Notes under the pieces: model-generated
The model's input: the letters and a program-made list of their open reading frames with translations, nothing else
Told to the model about the DNA's origin: nothing
Database searches by the model: none
Shown here: piece by piece, positions 31,750 through 37,892 of the stretch
Numbering within the stretch: position 1 is the stretch's first letter
How the letters are laid out: the number at the start of each line of letters is the position of its first letter
Made by a program: the position numbers and the translations under genes
NCBI GenBank assembly: GCA_003553565.1
Contig: PWER01000152.1
Span: 1 to 37,892 of the forward strand
Direction: 5' to 3'
Origin: Nitriliruptoria bacterium
GTDB lineage: Bacteria; Actinomycetota; Nitriliruptoria; Euzebyales; Egibacteraceae
DNA length: 37,892 nt

Positions 31750-32901
31750 ATGAGCGAGCCGTTCAGCCTCACCGAGGAGCACCGGACCCTGCAGGAGGTG
31801 GTGGCCAAGCTGGCGGCCGACCGGATCGCGCCGCGCGCCGCCGAGATCGACGCTGACGCCGCGTTCCCTTGGGACGTCAAGGAGGCGCTGGCCGAGGCGG
31901 GGCTCCTCGGCCTGCACATCCCCGAGGAGTACGGCGGCTCGGGCGGCGACGCGCTCGCCTTCTGCGTGCTCGTGGAGGAGGTCGCCAAGGTCTGCGCCTC
32001 CTCCTCGGTGATCCCCCTGGTCCAGAAGCTCGGGACCGTGCCGCTGCTGCTCGCCGCCAGCGAGGAGCAGAAGCAGGCGTGGCTGCCGCCGCTGGCCTCG
32101 GGGGAGGAGCTCATCAGCTACTGCATCAGCGAGGCCGACGCGGGCAGCGACCCCGCGGCGATGCGCACCACAGCGGTCCGCGACGGCGATGCGTGGGTGC
32201 TGGACGGCACCAAGGTGTGGATCTCGATGGCCGGCCCCTCGTCGCACTACACGGTGCTGGCCAAGACCGATCCCGAGGCAGGACCGCGCGGGGTCAGCGC
32301 GTTCCTCGTGCACGCCGACGACCCCGGGTTCAGCGTCGGCCGCGCCGAGGACAAGCTCGGCATCAAGGGCTCGCCGACCTGCCAGGTGCACTTCGACGGG
32401 TGCCGCATCCCCGCCGACCGGCTGGTCGGCGAGGAGGGCAAGGGCTTCTACTACGCCATGCAGGCGTTCGACCACACCCGGCTGGTGGTGGGTGCCCAGG
32501 CGGTGGGGATCGCCCAGGGCGCCATCGACGCGGCCACCGCCTACGTCAGGGAGCGCGAGCAGTTCGGTCAGCCCGTGGGCCGCTTCCAGGGCGTGCAGTT
32601 CATGCTGGCCGACATGGTCACCGAGACCGAGGCGGCCCGCCAGCTGGTCTACGCCGCGGCCGCCAAGGCCGACCGCGGCGCTGCCGACCTCACCCGCGCC
32701 AGCGCCATGAGCAAGCTCAAGGCCGGCGACGTGGCGATGCAGGTGACCACCGACGCCGTCCAGCTGTTCGGCGGCTACGGCTACACCAAGGACTACCCGG
32801 TGGAGCGCATGATGCGCGACGCCAAGATCACCCAGATCTACGAGGGCACCCAGCAGATCCAGCGGATGGTGGTTGCCCGCCAGGCGCTGGGCAAGCTGTG
32901 A
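31750..32901 (+). CDS. Acyl-CoA dehydrogenase (short/branched-chain or butyryl type)
   Basis: FAD enzyme introducing the alpha-beta double bond in acyl-CoAs and passing electrons to ETF. The 383 residues fit the family: [21 protein letters not shown] (FAD/substrate loop), [31 protein letters not shown] and [16 protein letters not shown]. The catalytic base is Glu365 in [10 protein letters not shown], the position used by short- and medium-chain enzymes. The ATG at 31750 follows GAGGAG and matches the family start; an in-frame ATG at 31582 would span the promoter. A hotdog thioesterase and PlsC follow in the same direction, forming a small acyl-group cluster. Confidence 0.95.
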   Translation: MSEPFSLTEEHRTLQEVVAKLAADRIAPRAAEIDADAAFPWDVKEALAEAGLLGLHIPEEYGGSGGDALAFCVLVEEVAKVCASSSVIPLVQKLGTVPLLLAASEEQKQAWLPPLASGEELISYCISEADAGSDPAAMRTTAVRDGDAWVLDGTKVWISMAGPSSHYTVLAKTDPEAGPRGVSAFLVHADDPGFSVGRAEDKLGIKGSPTCQVHFDGCRIPADRLVGEEGKGFYYAMQAFDHTRLVVGAQAVGIAQGAIDAATAYVREREQFGQPVGRFQGVQFMLADMVTETEAARQLVYAAAAKADRGAADLTRASAMSKLKAGDVAMQVTTDAVQLFGGYGYTKDYPVERMMRDAKITQIYEGTQQIQRMVVARQALGKL

Positions 32902-32959
32902 TGGCCCCTCCGCAGCGGGCCGCAGCACGCGGCGTGGCACGCACGTGGGAGGCCGAGGC

Positions 32960-33469
32960 ATGAGCGCAGGCGCCAAGCGGGTCCGCGACAGCGAGGTCAC
33001 CTTCGCCCGCACGATGAGCAACCTGGACGCCAACATCCTCGGCAACGTCCACGGCGGCGTGATCATGCGCGAGGTGGACTCGGCGGCCGGGACGGCCGCA
33101 GCGCGCCACACCGGCGTGGTGTGCGTGACCGCGGCCATCGACGAGCTGAGCTTCCTGGAGCCGGTCCACCTCGGCGACGTGCTGATCGTGCACGCGCGCG
33201 TCAACGACGTGGGTCGCACGTCGCTGGAGTGCGGGGTGCGCGTGGAGGCCGAGCCGTGGCGCGGCGGGCCGCGCCGCCACGCCACCAGCGCCTTCCTGGT
33301 GATGGTCGCCATCGACGAGGAGGGGAGGCCCCGGCAGGTGCCGGGCCTCATCACCGAGACCGCCGAGGAGCGGCGACGCCAGGGGCAGGCGCGCATCCGA
33401 CGCGAGGTGCGCCAGGAGCGGATCCAGCGCCTGGGCACCTACCGTCCCGAGCCAGGCGCCGAGGACTGA
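32960..33469 (+). CDS. Acyl-CoA thioesterase (hotdog fold, ACOT/YciA-like)
   Basis: Hydrolyses acyl-CoA to free acid and CoA. The 169-residue single-hotdog protein contains the family core: MSNLDANILGNVHGGVIMREVDSAA is split here as ANILGNVHGG and IMREVDSAAG, with the Asn and Asp that mark the active site, then FLEPVHLGDVL and VNDVGRTSLE. The C-terminal 40 residues are a charged Arg/Glu/Gln helix. GGGAGG precedes the ATG at 32960. It lies 58 bp after the acyl-CoA dehydrogenase and 35 bp before the plsC-like gene, so co-transcription is likely. Substrate chain length cannot be inferred. Confidence 0.9.
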   Translation: MSAGAKRVRDSEVTFARTMSNLDANILGNVHGGVIMREVDSAAGTAAARHTGVVCVTAAIDELSFLEPVHLGDVLIVHARVNDVGRTSLECGVRVEAEPWRGGPRRHATSAFLVMVAIDEEGRPRQVPGLITETAEERRRQGQARIRREVRQERIQRLGTYRPEPGAED

Positions 33470-33504
33470 AGCGCGCACAGCGCGCACCGGAGGGCAGGCA
33501 GGCG

Positions 33505-34290
33505 ATGCACCGCGCGACCGCGCCGGACTGGCGACACCCCCAGGAGCCGATCTGGGGGCGGCGCGAGCCGGCCTGGCGTCTGCTCGGCCCACCCGTCGAC
33601 GCGGTGGGGCGCACGCTGTTCTCGGTGCGCATCGCGGGCCTCGAGCACGTGCCGCGCACCGGGCCGGCGCTGGTGGTGGCCAACCACCTCGGCCACCTGG
33701 ACCCCATCGTGCTGTTCACCACCCTGTTCGGCCGGCGTGGGCGGCGCCCGCGGTACCTGGCTCGCGAGGAGCTGTTCGACGACCCGTTCGTGGGCTGGTG
33801 GCTGCGGCGGGCGGGCGCGCTGCCGGTGGTGCGCGGCCACGGGTCCGCCCCGGTGATCGAGGTCGCCCGACGCGCCTTCGAGGCCGGCGAGCTCGTGGTC
33901 ATGTACCCCGAGGGCCACCTCGCTCGCGGCGACCGGCTGGTGGCGCGACCCGGCGCGGGAGCGATCGCGCTGGCCACCGGCGTGCCCGTGGTGCCGATGG
34001 GCCTGTGGGGCATGCAGCCGCACCTGCCGGGCCCGCCGCTGCGACGCCGCGCCGCGGTGGAGATCGGGGCGCCGCTGGACGTGCGCCGCCTGGGCACACA
34101 GGATCCGCAGTCGGTCACCTCGGTGCTGCTGGGGCTCATCCGCGCCCGGCTGCTGCCGCGAGCGCGGATGCGCTGCGGCTTCCCACCCGATCACCCCGAC
34201 GCCGATCCGGAGGGCGCCGTGCCGATCACCGGGTCCTCGTGGCGCGCCACGGTCGAGATCCTGCGCCGCTGGTTCTCCCGCTGGCGCTGA
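33505..34290 (+). CDS. 1-acylglycerol-3-phosphate acyltransferase-like protein (PlsC family)
   Basis: Membrane-associated acyltransferase that probably acylates lysophosphatidic acid or another lysolipid. The 261 residues show motif I NHLGHLDP with His61 and Asp66, motif II LAREELF, motif III YPEGHLA (Glu136-Gly137, with His where EGTR is common) and motif IV VPVVPMGLWG. The N-terminus is not strongly hydrophobic; a weak membrane-contact segment lies at 28-45. GGAGG-like sequence precedes the ATG at 33505. The stop lies 68 bp from the convergent TIGR03089-like gene. Confidence 0.88.
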   Translation: MHRATAPDWRHPQEPIWGRREPAWRLLGPPVDAVGRTLFSVRIAGLEHVPRTGPALVVANHLGHLDPIVLFTTLFGRRGRRPRYLAREELFDDPFVGWWLRRAGALPVVRGHGSAPVIEVARRAFEAGELVVMYPEGHLARGDRLVARPGAGAIALATGVPVVPMGLWGMQPHLPGPPLRRRAAVEIGAPLDVRRLGTQDPQSVTSVLLGLIRARLLPRARMRCGFPPDHPDADPEGAVPITGSSWRATVEILRRWFSRWR

Positions 34291-34358
34291 CCGGCTGGTG
34301 CTGGCCCTGATCGGGTGATGCTCGGGCTGGCGCTGGCCGGCGCGCCGCACCGCGGCCG

Positions 34359-35261
34359 TCAGGCCGGGCGCACCCGCACGAGGCCATCCTCCACGGTGCA
34401 CACCAGCGCCACGACCTGCACGTGCTGCCCGTCGGCCCCGGCACCAGCCGCGGCGGCGGGCTGCAGTGCCTCGGCCTGCTCGGGGCGCGCGACCAGCAGC
34501 CGCGCGTGCTCGGCGGTGGCCTGGCCGAGCGTGTCATCGGTCAGGCCGTCGCTCAGCAGCACCGCCGGGCCGTGGCTCGCCCACGCTGCCAGCGGTCCTG
34601 TGACCAGCCCGTCGACCGAGTCGGTCGGCACGACGCTGGCCAGGCGCAGCCCCTGGCGGGTGCCGGCTGCCACCGCCGCCACGTGAGCCGCACGCGACAC
34701 CGCCGCCTGGGTCACCGACCCCTGCGGGGTGAGCAGCGCGACGTCCCCTTCGCTGGGTCGCGGCGCCTGGCTCTCGTCAGGCATCACCGTGATCACCTGG
34801 TTGAACGGCTCGCCGTCGGCGAGGGTCCCGGCGGGCAGCCCGAAGCCGCCTGGCCCCACGACCAGCAGCGCCTCCGGGTCGGCCGCGCAGCCCTCCTCGC
34901 GGCCCTGGGCGACGACGGCTGCCTCACCGGGCTCGGGCGGCCCGAGGCGCACCGCCAGCCGTGCCCGCCACGCGCCGAGGATGGCTGCGACCCCGACCCA
35001 GTGGTCGCCCACGTCGACGGCGAGCACGTCGCCGGGCTCGCGCTCCACGTCGTCACGCAGCCAGCCGGCCACCTTCTCGGCCCAGTTGCGCAGCGTCGCC
35101 CAGCCGAGCTCCACCCGCTCGCCGCCGCCCCGCCACGTCAGGGCTGGCTCGTCACCCGAGGTCGCCGCCACGAGATCGGCCAGCGGCACGGGCTGCTGCG
35201 GCGGGGCTGGCTGCTCACCCGAGGGCTCGGTGCTCTGTGCAGGATGGTCGTGGGAGGTCAT
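34359..35261 (-). CDS. TIGR03089-like protein (actinobacterial, AMP-ligase-related)
   Basis: A 300-residue protein of unknown activity. LVAATSGDEPALTWRGGGERVELGWATLRNWAEK and LRDDVEREPGDVLAVDVGDHW resemble the N-terminal part of AMP-dependent synthetases, and the pattern matches the actinobacteria-specific TIGR03089 group as I remember it. The ATP-binding Ser/Thr/Gly loop and the C-terminal lid of true ligases are missing, so catalysis in the usual sense is doubtful. The N-terminal 35 residues are Pro/Gln-rich. ATG 35261 is preferred over an upstream in-frame GTG at 35360 that would run back through the promoter region. Relatives in other actinobacteria often sit beside rmlD and LytR-CpsA-Psr genes; an rmlD-like gene lies nearby here. 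Confidence 0.75.
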   Translation of the reverse strand: MTSHDHPAQSTEPSGEQPAPPQQPVPLADLVAATSGDEPALTWRGGGERVELGWATLRNWAEKVAGWLRDDVEREPGDVLAVDVGDHWVGVAAILGAWRARLAVRLGPPEPGEAAVVAQGREEGCAADPEALLVVGPGGFGLPAGTLADGEPFNQVITVMPDESQAPRPSEGDVALLTPQGSVTQAAVSRAAHVAAVAAGTRQGLRLASVVPTDSVDGLVTGPLAAWASHGPAVLLSDGLTDDTLGQATAEHARLLVARPEQAEALQPAAAAGAGADGQHVQVVALVCTVEDGLVRVRPA

Positions 35262-35293
35262 CTCGCAGGCCCTTCTCGGGATCAGCGGTGGGA

Positions 35294-35299
35294 AGCGTA
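35294..35299 (-). promoter_or_regulatory. Candidate -10 element of the TIGR03089-like gene
   Basis: TACGCT on the minus strand, about 33 bp before the ATG at 35261. It lies 35 bp from the divergent TACCGT (35335-35340) that may serve the HAD gene. Confidence 0.3.
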
Positions 35300-35334
35300 C
35301 TCGTGGGCCCACCACCCGCAGGCCGCGGGCGTCG

Positions 35335-35376
35335 CTACCGTGCGACCTGACGCGCGCCACGCGGGGCGCGCCCCGC
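35335..35376 (+). promoter_or_regulatory. Candidate HAD gene -10 element and a 16-bp palindrome in its leader
   Basis: TACCGT (35335-35340) is a possible -10. Downstream, GCGGGGCGCGCCCCGC at 35361-35376 is a perfect palindrome just before the GAGGA Shine-Dalgarno (35381-35385). It could be an operator or a hairpin that limits ribosome access. Confidence 0.35.
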
Positions 35377-35392
35377 AGCCGAGGAGCACGCG

Positions 35393-36142
35393 ATGCGACG
35401 CACCATCGAGCGCGGCGGCGTCGACCTGGTCGGGTTCGACGCCGACGACACGCTGTGGCGCAGCCAGGAGCACTTCGACGCCGTCGAAGCCCGCACCGCC
35501 GAGATCTGCCAGCGCCACGTCGATGTCGACGCCGCCGAGCTCGGTCGGCGCCTGTACGCCGTGGAGTCGCGCAACCTCGCCACCCTCGGCTACGGCGCGA
35601 AGGCGTTCACGCTGTCGCTGGTCGAGCACGCCGTCGCCGTGACCGACGGGGCCATCACCGCCGCCGAGATCACCGAGCTCGTCGCGCTGGGCAAGGACCT
35701 GCTGGAGCGCCCCGTCGAGCTGCTGCCCGACGCGGCGGAGGTCGTGGCCCGCACCGCTGCGCGCCATCCCACGGTGCTCATCACCAAGGGCGACCTCGTT
35801 CACCAGGAGGCCAAGCTCGAGCGGTCCGGGCTGGCGGAGCGCTTCACGCGGGTCGAGATCGTCAGCGAGAAGGACACCGCCACCTACGCGCGGATCCTCC
35901 GCGAGCTCGGCGTGCGCCCCGAGCGGTTCGTGATGGTCGGCAACTCGCTGCGCTCCGACTGCGCCCCGGTGCTGGCACTCGGCGGCGCCGCGGTGCACGT
36001 GCCCGCGGCGTCGGTGTGGGTGCATGAGGACGTCGAGGTGCCCGACCGCAGCGAGCGGCTGCTGTCGGTCGAGGGGCTGGCCGCGCTGCCCGACGCGTTG
36101 GAGCGCCTCGGCTGCGCTGCGCCGTGGGCAGCCTCCGGTTGA
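35393..36142 (+). CDS. HAD family hydrolase (phosphatase-like)
   Basis: A 249-residue soluble phosphatase-type enzyme of unknown substrate. Motif I is VGFDADDTLW, with nucleophile Asp16 and acid/base Asp18. Motif II is VLITKGD with Thr. Motif III would be the Lys in the EIVSEKD region, and motif IV is GNSLRSD. The cap between motifs I and II is helical (about 25-110), a C1-type cap. GAGGAG precedes the ATG at 35393. The divergent TIGR03089-like gene and downstream RmlD-like gene suggest cell-envelope precursors as possible substrates, but this is only context. Confidence 0.88.
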   Translation: MRRTIERGGVDLVGFDADDTLWRSQEHFDAVEARTAEICQRHVDVDAAELGRRLYAVESRNLATLGYGAKAFTLSLVEHAVAVTDGAITAAEITELVALGKDLLERPVELLPDAAEVVARTAARHPTVLITKGDLVHQEAKLERSGLAERFTRVEIVSEKDTATYARILRELGVRPERFVMVGNSLRSDCAPVLALGGAAVHVPAASVWVHEDVEVPDRSERLLSVEGLAALPDALERLGCAAPWAASG

Positions 36143-36233
36143 TCCGGCGCGGCGGAGTTGGTCGTCTCGACCCGACGTGTCAGACTCCGCCCGCCGGTGC
36201 GTCGGCACCATCCCCGCGACCAAGGACCTGCGG

Positions 36234-37058
36234 ATGCGCGCGCTGATCACGGGTGCGAACGGGCAGCTCGGCCGGGCCCTGACGCAGGCGCTCGCCGCCG
36301 ACGCGGCCACGCCGCTGACCCGCGACGACTGCGACATCACCCATGAGCCCAGCGTCATGGCCGCGGTGCTCGACCATGCGCCCGAGGTGGTGGTGCACAC
36401 CGCGGCCCTGACCGACGTCGAGGCCTGCGAGGCCGACCCGCACCGCGCCTGGCAGGTCAACGCGCTGGGCGCGTGGTGGGTGGCGCGCGCCTGCGCGATC
36501 GCCGGCGCCCGGATGATCCACGTGTCGTGTCAGGACGTGTTCGACGGACGCCTGGGACGCCCGCTCACCGAGTTCGACGCGCCCGCGCCAGCCTCGGTGC
36601 ACGGGCGCGCCAAGGAGGCCGGCGAGCAGCTGGTGCGGACCGCCCTGGCCGACCACTGCATCGTGCGCACCGCCTGGCTGCAGGGCGCCGCAGACGAGGG
36701 TCCGGTGGGTGCGGTGCTGCGCCAGGCCCGCCAGCAGGGCGTGGTGGAGGCCGACGATGCCACCAGCGCCAACTTGACGCTTGCCGCCGATCTCGCCCCG
36801 GCGCTGCGTCACGTAGCGGCCGCCGGGCGCCCGGGCACCTACCACCTGACGGCCGCCGGGCACTGCACCGGCTACGAGCTCGCCCAAGCGGTGCTGGCCC
36901 ACGCTGGCCTGGACGTCCCCGTGCGCCCCCTTGCGCGGAGCGAGACCGCGCCACCGCGCCCAGCGTTCGCGGTGCTCGACAACCACCTGCCGCGCCTGCT
37001 CGGCTGGGAGCCGCTGCCGGACTGGCTCGATGGGGTGCGGCGGCTGCTGGCCGAGTGA
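36234..37058 (+). CDS. RmlD-like sugar-nucleotide reductase homologue with altered catalytic residues
   Basis: A 274-residue short-chain dehydrogenase/reductase of the dTDP-4-dehydrorhamnose reductase family. The NAD(P) loop is GANGQLG (7-13), and the segments VVHTAALTDVEACE, NALGAWWVA and GTYHLTAAG fit RmlD. The catalytic STDYVFDG motif reads SCQDVFDG (98-105), so the Thr is Cys99, and the catalytic Tyr of YGRTK is His123 (VHGRAK) while Lys127 is kept. It may have a different activity, or act as a non-catalytic partner, as the related MAT2B does for methionine adenosyltransferase. The ATG at 36234 begins the first beta strand; AAGGA lies upstream. Confidence 0.82.
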   Translation: MRALITGANGQLGRALTQALAADAATPLTRDDCDITHEPSVMAAVLDHAPEVVVHTAALTDVEACEADPHRAWQVNALGAWWVARACAIAGARMIHVSCQDVFDGRLGRPLTEFDAPAPASVHGRAKEAGEQLVRTALADHCIVRTAWLQGAADEGPVGAVLRQARQQGVVEADDATSANLTLAADLAPALRHVAAAGRPGTYHLTAAGHCTGYELAQAVLAHAGLDVPVRPLARSETAPPRPAFAVLDNHLPRLLGWEPLPDWLDGVRRLLAE

Positions 37059-37353
37059 GCCTCGGCGTTCGAGCGGTGCGCTCGGGCGCCCGGTGGCAGC
37101 CCCTGGCCTGGCGCCTCGTCCGGGCGGACGGGTGCGACCCGGCCGCAGCGCCATCACACCGTTCAGTGCCGGCGCTGTCCCCGTCGGGCCCGTACGCTCG
37201 CCCACGGTCGCGCGTCCTAGCCGCCCCGACCCCTGATGGCGGCGTCCGGCCCGCCGAGGGGTTCTGCGAGGACCCCCACGCCGGATCGGGGTGTGGCCCC
37301 GGCCGCACTGCCCGAGCCAACCGCCCCGACCGCCCCAAGCGAGGTTGCTCCCC
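37059..37353 (+). other. Intergenic region before the SpoIID-domain gene
   Basis: This 295-bp stretch has no convincing gene. A small hairpin, CGAGCG (37070-37075) with CGCTCG (37079-37084), follows the RmlD-like stop and may end that transcript. GTCCTAGCC near 37208 contains a TAG-based -10-like sequence. A 13-nt sequence CCCCTGATGGCGG occurs here near 37230 and again in the following gene near 37450. A riboswitch cannot be supported by eye. Confidence 0.4.
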
Positions 37354-37892
37354 GTGCGCACGCTCACCGCCGCGCTCACCGCCCTGCTCGCCGTCGCTGC
37401 CCTCGCCGTCGTACTGGGAGGGGAGGGACGCGCCGAGACCGCGTGCCTGCCCCCTGATGGCGGGGAGCTGCCCGCCCACCCCGAGCCGGGCACCGACGCC
37501 TACGAGGACTACGAGCACGACGACGGGCCCGGCGAGGACGGCGACTGGGTGCTCTACGGGCGCGGCTGGGGCCACGGCACCGGCATGAGCCAGTACGGCG
37601 CGCTGGGCGCGGCGCTGCTCGGCTGCAGCGCCGCCGACATCATCGAGACCTACTACCCCGGCGCCGAGGCCGCGGCGATCCCGAACGCGGAGGAGCTGCC
37701 CGACGAGGTGCGCGTCAGCCTGCTGCGCTCCGGCGAGCCGCGCTGGGGGGACGCGACCGTCGAGGCCCAAGGCGGCACGCTGACCTGGGACGTGCCCGAG
37801 CCGGTCGACGACGACCTCGAGGCCGAGCCGGCCCAGCCCGACGAGGAGGCCTGGACCCTCGAGCCGGTCGAGCCCGACGACGAGGACGACGA
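37354..37892 (+). CDS. SpoIID/LytB-domain protein, 5' part (runs off the window)
   Basis: Only the first 179 codons are present; the frame is open to the window end. GTG 37354 opens a signal peptide (RTLTAALTALLAVAALAVVL, residues 2-21). After a short acidic linker comes GRGWGHGTGMSQYGALG (Gly71-Ala83 core), the hallmark of SpoIID/LytB-domain proteins, followed by ADIIETYYPGAE. In sporulating bacteria SpoIID is a lytic transglycosylase; actinobacterial members are secreted and probably act on peptidoglycan. Acidic stretches interrupt the start of the domain (DDDLEAEP, EPDDEDD). GAGG-like sequence lies before the GTG. Neighbouring RmlD-like and TIGR03089-like genes suggest a cell-envelope locus. 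Confidence 0.82.
   Translation, partial: MRTLTAALTALLAVAALAVVLGGEGRAETACLPPDGGELPAHPEPGTDAYEDYEHDDGPGEDGDWVLYGRGWGHGTGMSQYGALGAALLGCSAADIIETYYPGAEAAAIPNAEELPDEVRVSLLRSGEPRWGDATVEAQGGTLTWDVPEPVDDDLEAEPAQPDEEAWTLEPVEPDDEDD

Noticed and set aside
35270-35360. N-terminal extension of the TIGR03089-like protein (reads like a translated tRNA: VRFPPLIP).
   Set aside because: The DNA has no tRNA cloverleaf or T-loop GTTCGA; the extension would run through the divergent promoter region.
37059-37353. Possible c-di-AMP or other riboswitch before the SpoIID-domain gene.
   Set aside because: Such elements precede cell-wall hydrolase genes in some actinobacteria, but I could not identify the conserved core by eye.

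Overview
The window is a very GC-rich bacterial chromosome segment in which third codon positions are almost always G or C. Gene content points to Actinomycetota: a split acyl-CoA carboxylase with a small epsilon subunit, an LpdA-type quinone reductase, oligoribonuclease, a TIGR03089-like protein and many TAnnnT-type -10 elements. Acidic surface and linker sequences, especially in three lipoproteins and a SpoIID-domain protein, would fit a deep-branching group such as Nitriliruptoria or a salt-tolerant relative. That lineage guess is inference only. About 35 protein genes are packed tightly, with no rRNA, tRNA, CRISPR array, transposase or phage gene recognised. It reads as core chromosome rather than an island.

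Layout. Positions 1-4.2 kb hold one-carbon and purine genes (purN, purH, a small duplicated membrane protein, folD). 4.3-8.4 kb hold malate dehydrogenase, a small unknown protein, acetyl-CoA synthetase and a convergent, overlapping GNAT acetyltransferase. 8.5-13.4 kb hold an MFS transporter, trpS, an ABC-F ATPase and oligoribonuclease. 13.4-17.0 kb is a minus-strand sdhCAB operon. 17.2-18.8 kb is a methylmalonyl-CoA mutase catalytic subunit. 18.8-22 kb hold a SixA-like phosphatase, a tiny acidic lipoprotein, an LpdA-type flavoprotein and a MarR regulator. 22-27.3 kb form a biotin-carboxylase neighbourhood (alpha, beta and epsilon subunits and biotin ligase) interrupted by a cupredoxin lipoprotein. 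27.3-31.5 kb is a minus-strand run: carbonic anhydrase, glutathionyl-hydroquinone-reductase-like protein, an orphan ABC ATPase with altered motifs, BioY, and a DUF4399-like lipoprotein. 31.7-34.3 kb hold acyl-CoA dehydrogenase, hotdog thioesterase and PlsC. 34.4-37.9 kb hold a TIGR03089-like protein, a HAD phosphatase, an RmlD-like reductase with altered catalytic residues, and the 5' part of a SpoIID/LytB-domain protein running off the window.

How the genes work together. Propionyl-CoA carboxylase, methylmalonyl-CoA mutase, succinate dehydrogenase and malate dehydrogenase give most of the route from propionyl-CoA to oxaloacetate. Only the epimerase, the mutase B12 subunit and fumarase are missing here. 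Acetyl-CoA synthetase and acyl-CoA dehydrogenase feed acyl-CoAs into the same network, and biotin ligase and BioY supply the carboxylase cofactor. No clearly new multi-gene system is evident. The most interesting items are small: a duplicated ribosome-binding-site/start-codon unit in front of folD, the orphan ABC ATPase lacking its H-loop histidine beside BioY, an RmlD homologue lacking the catalytic tyrosine, a MarR palindrome around its own -10 element, a perfect 36-bp palindrome, and three promoters close enough to start codons to predict leaderless mRNAs.
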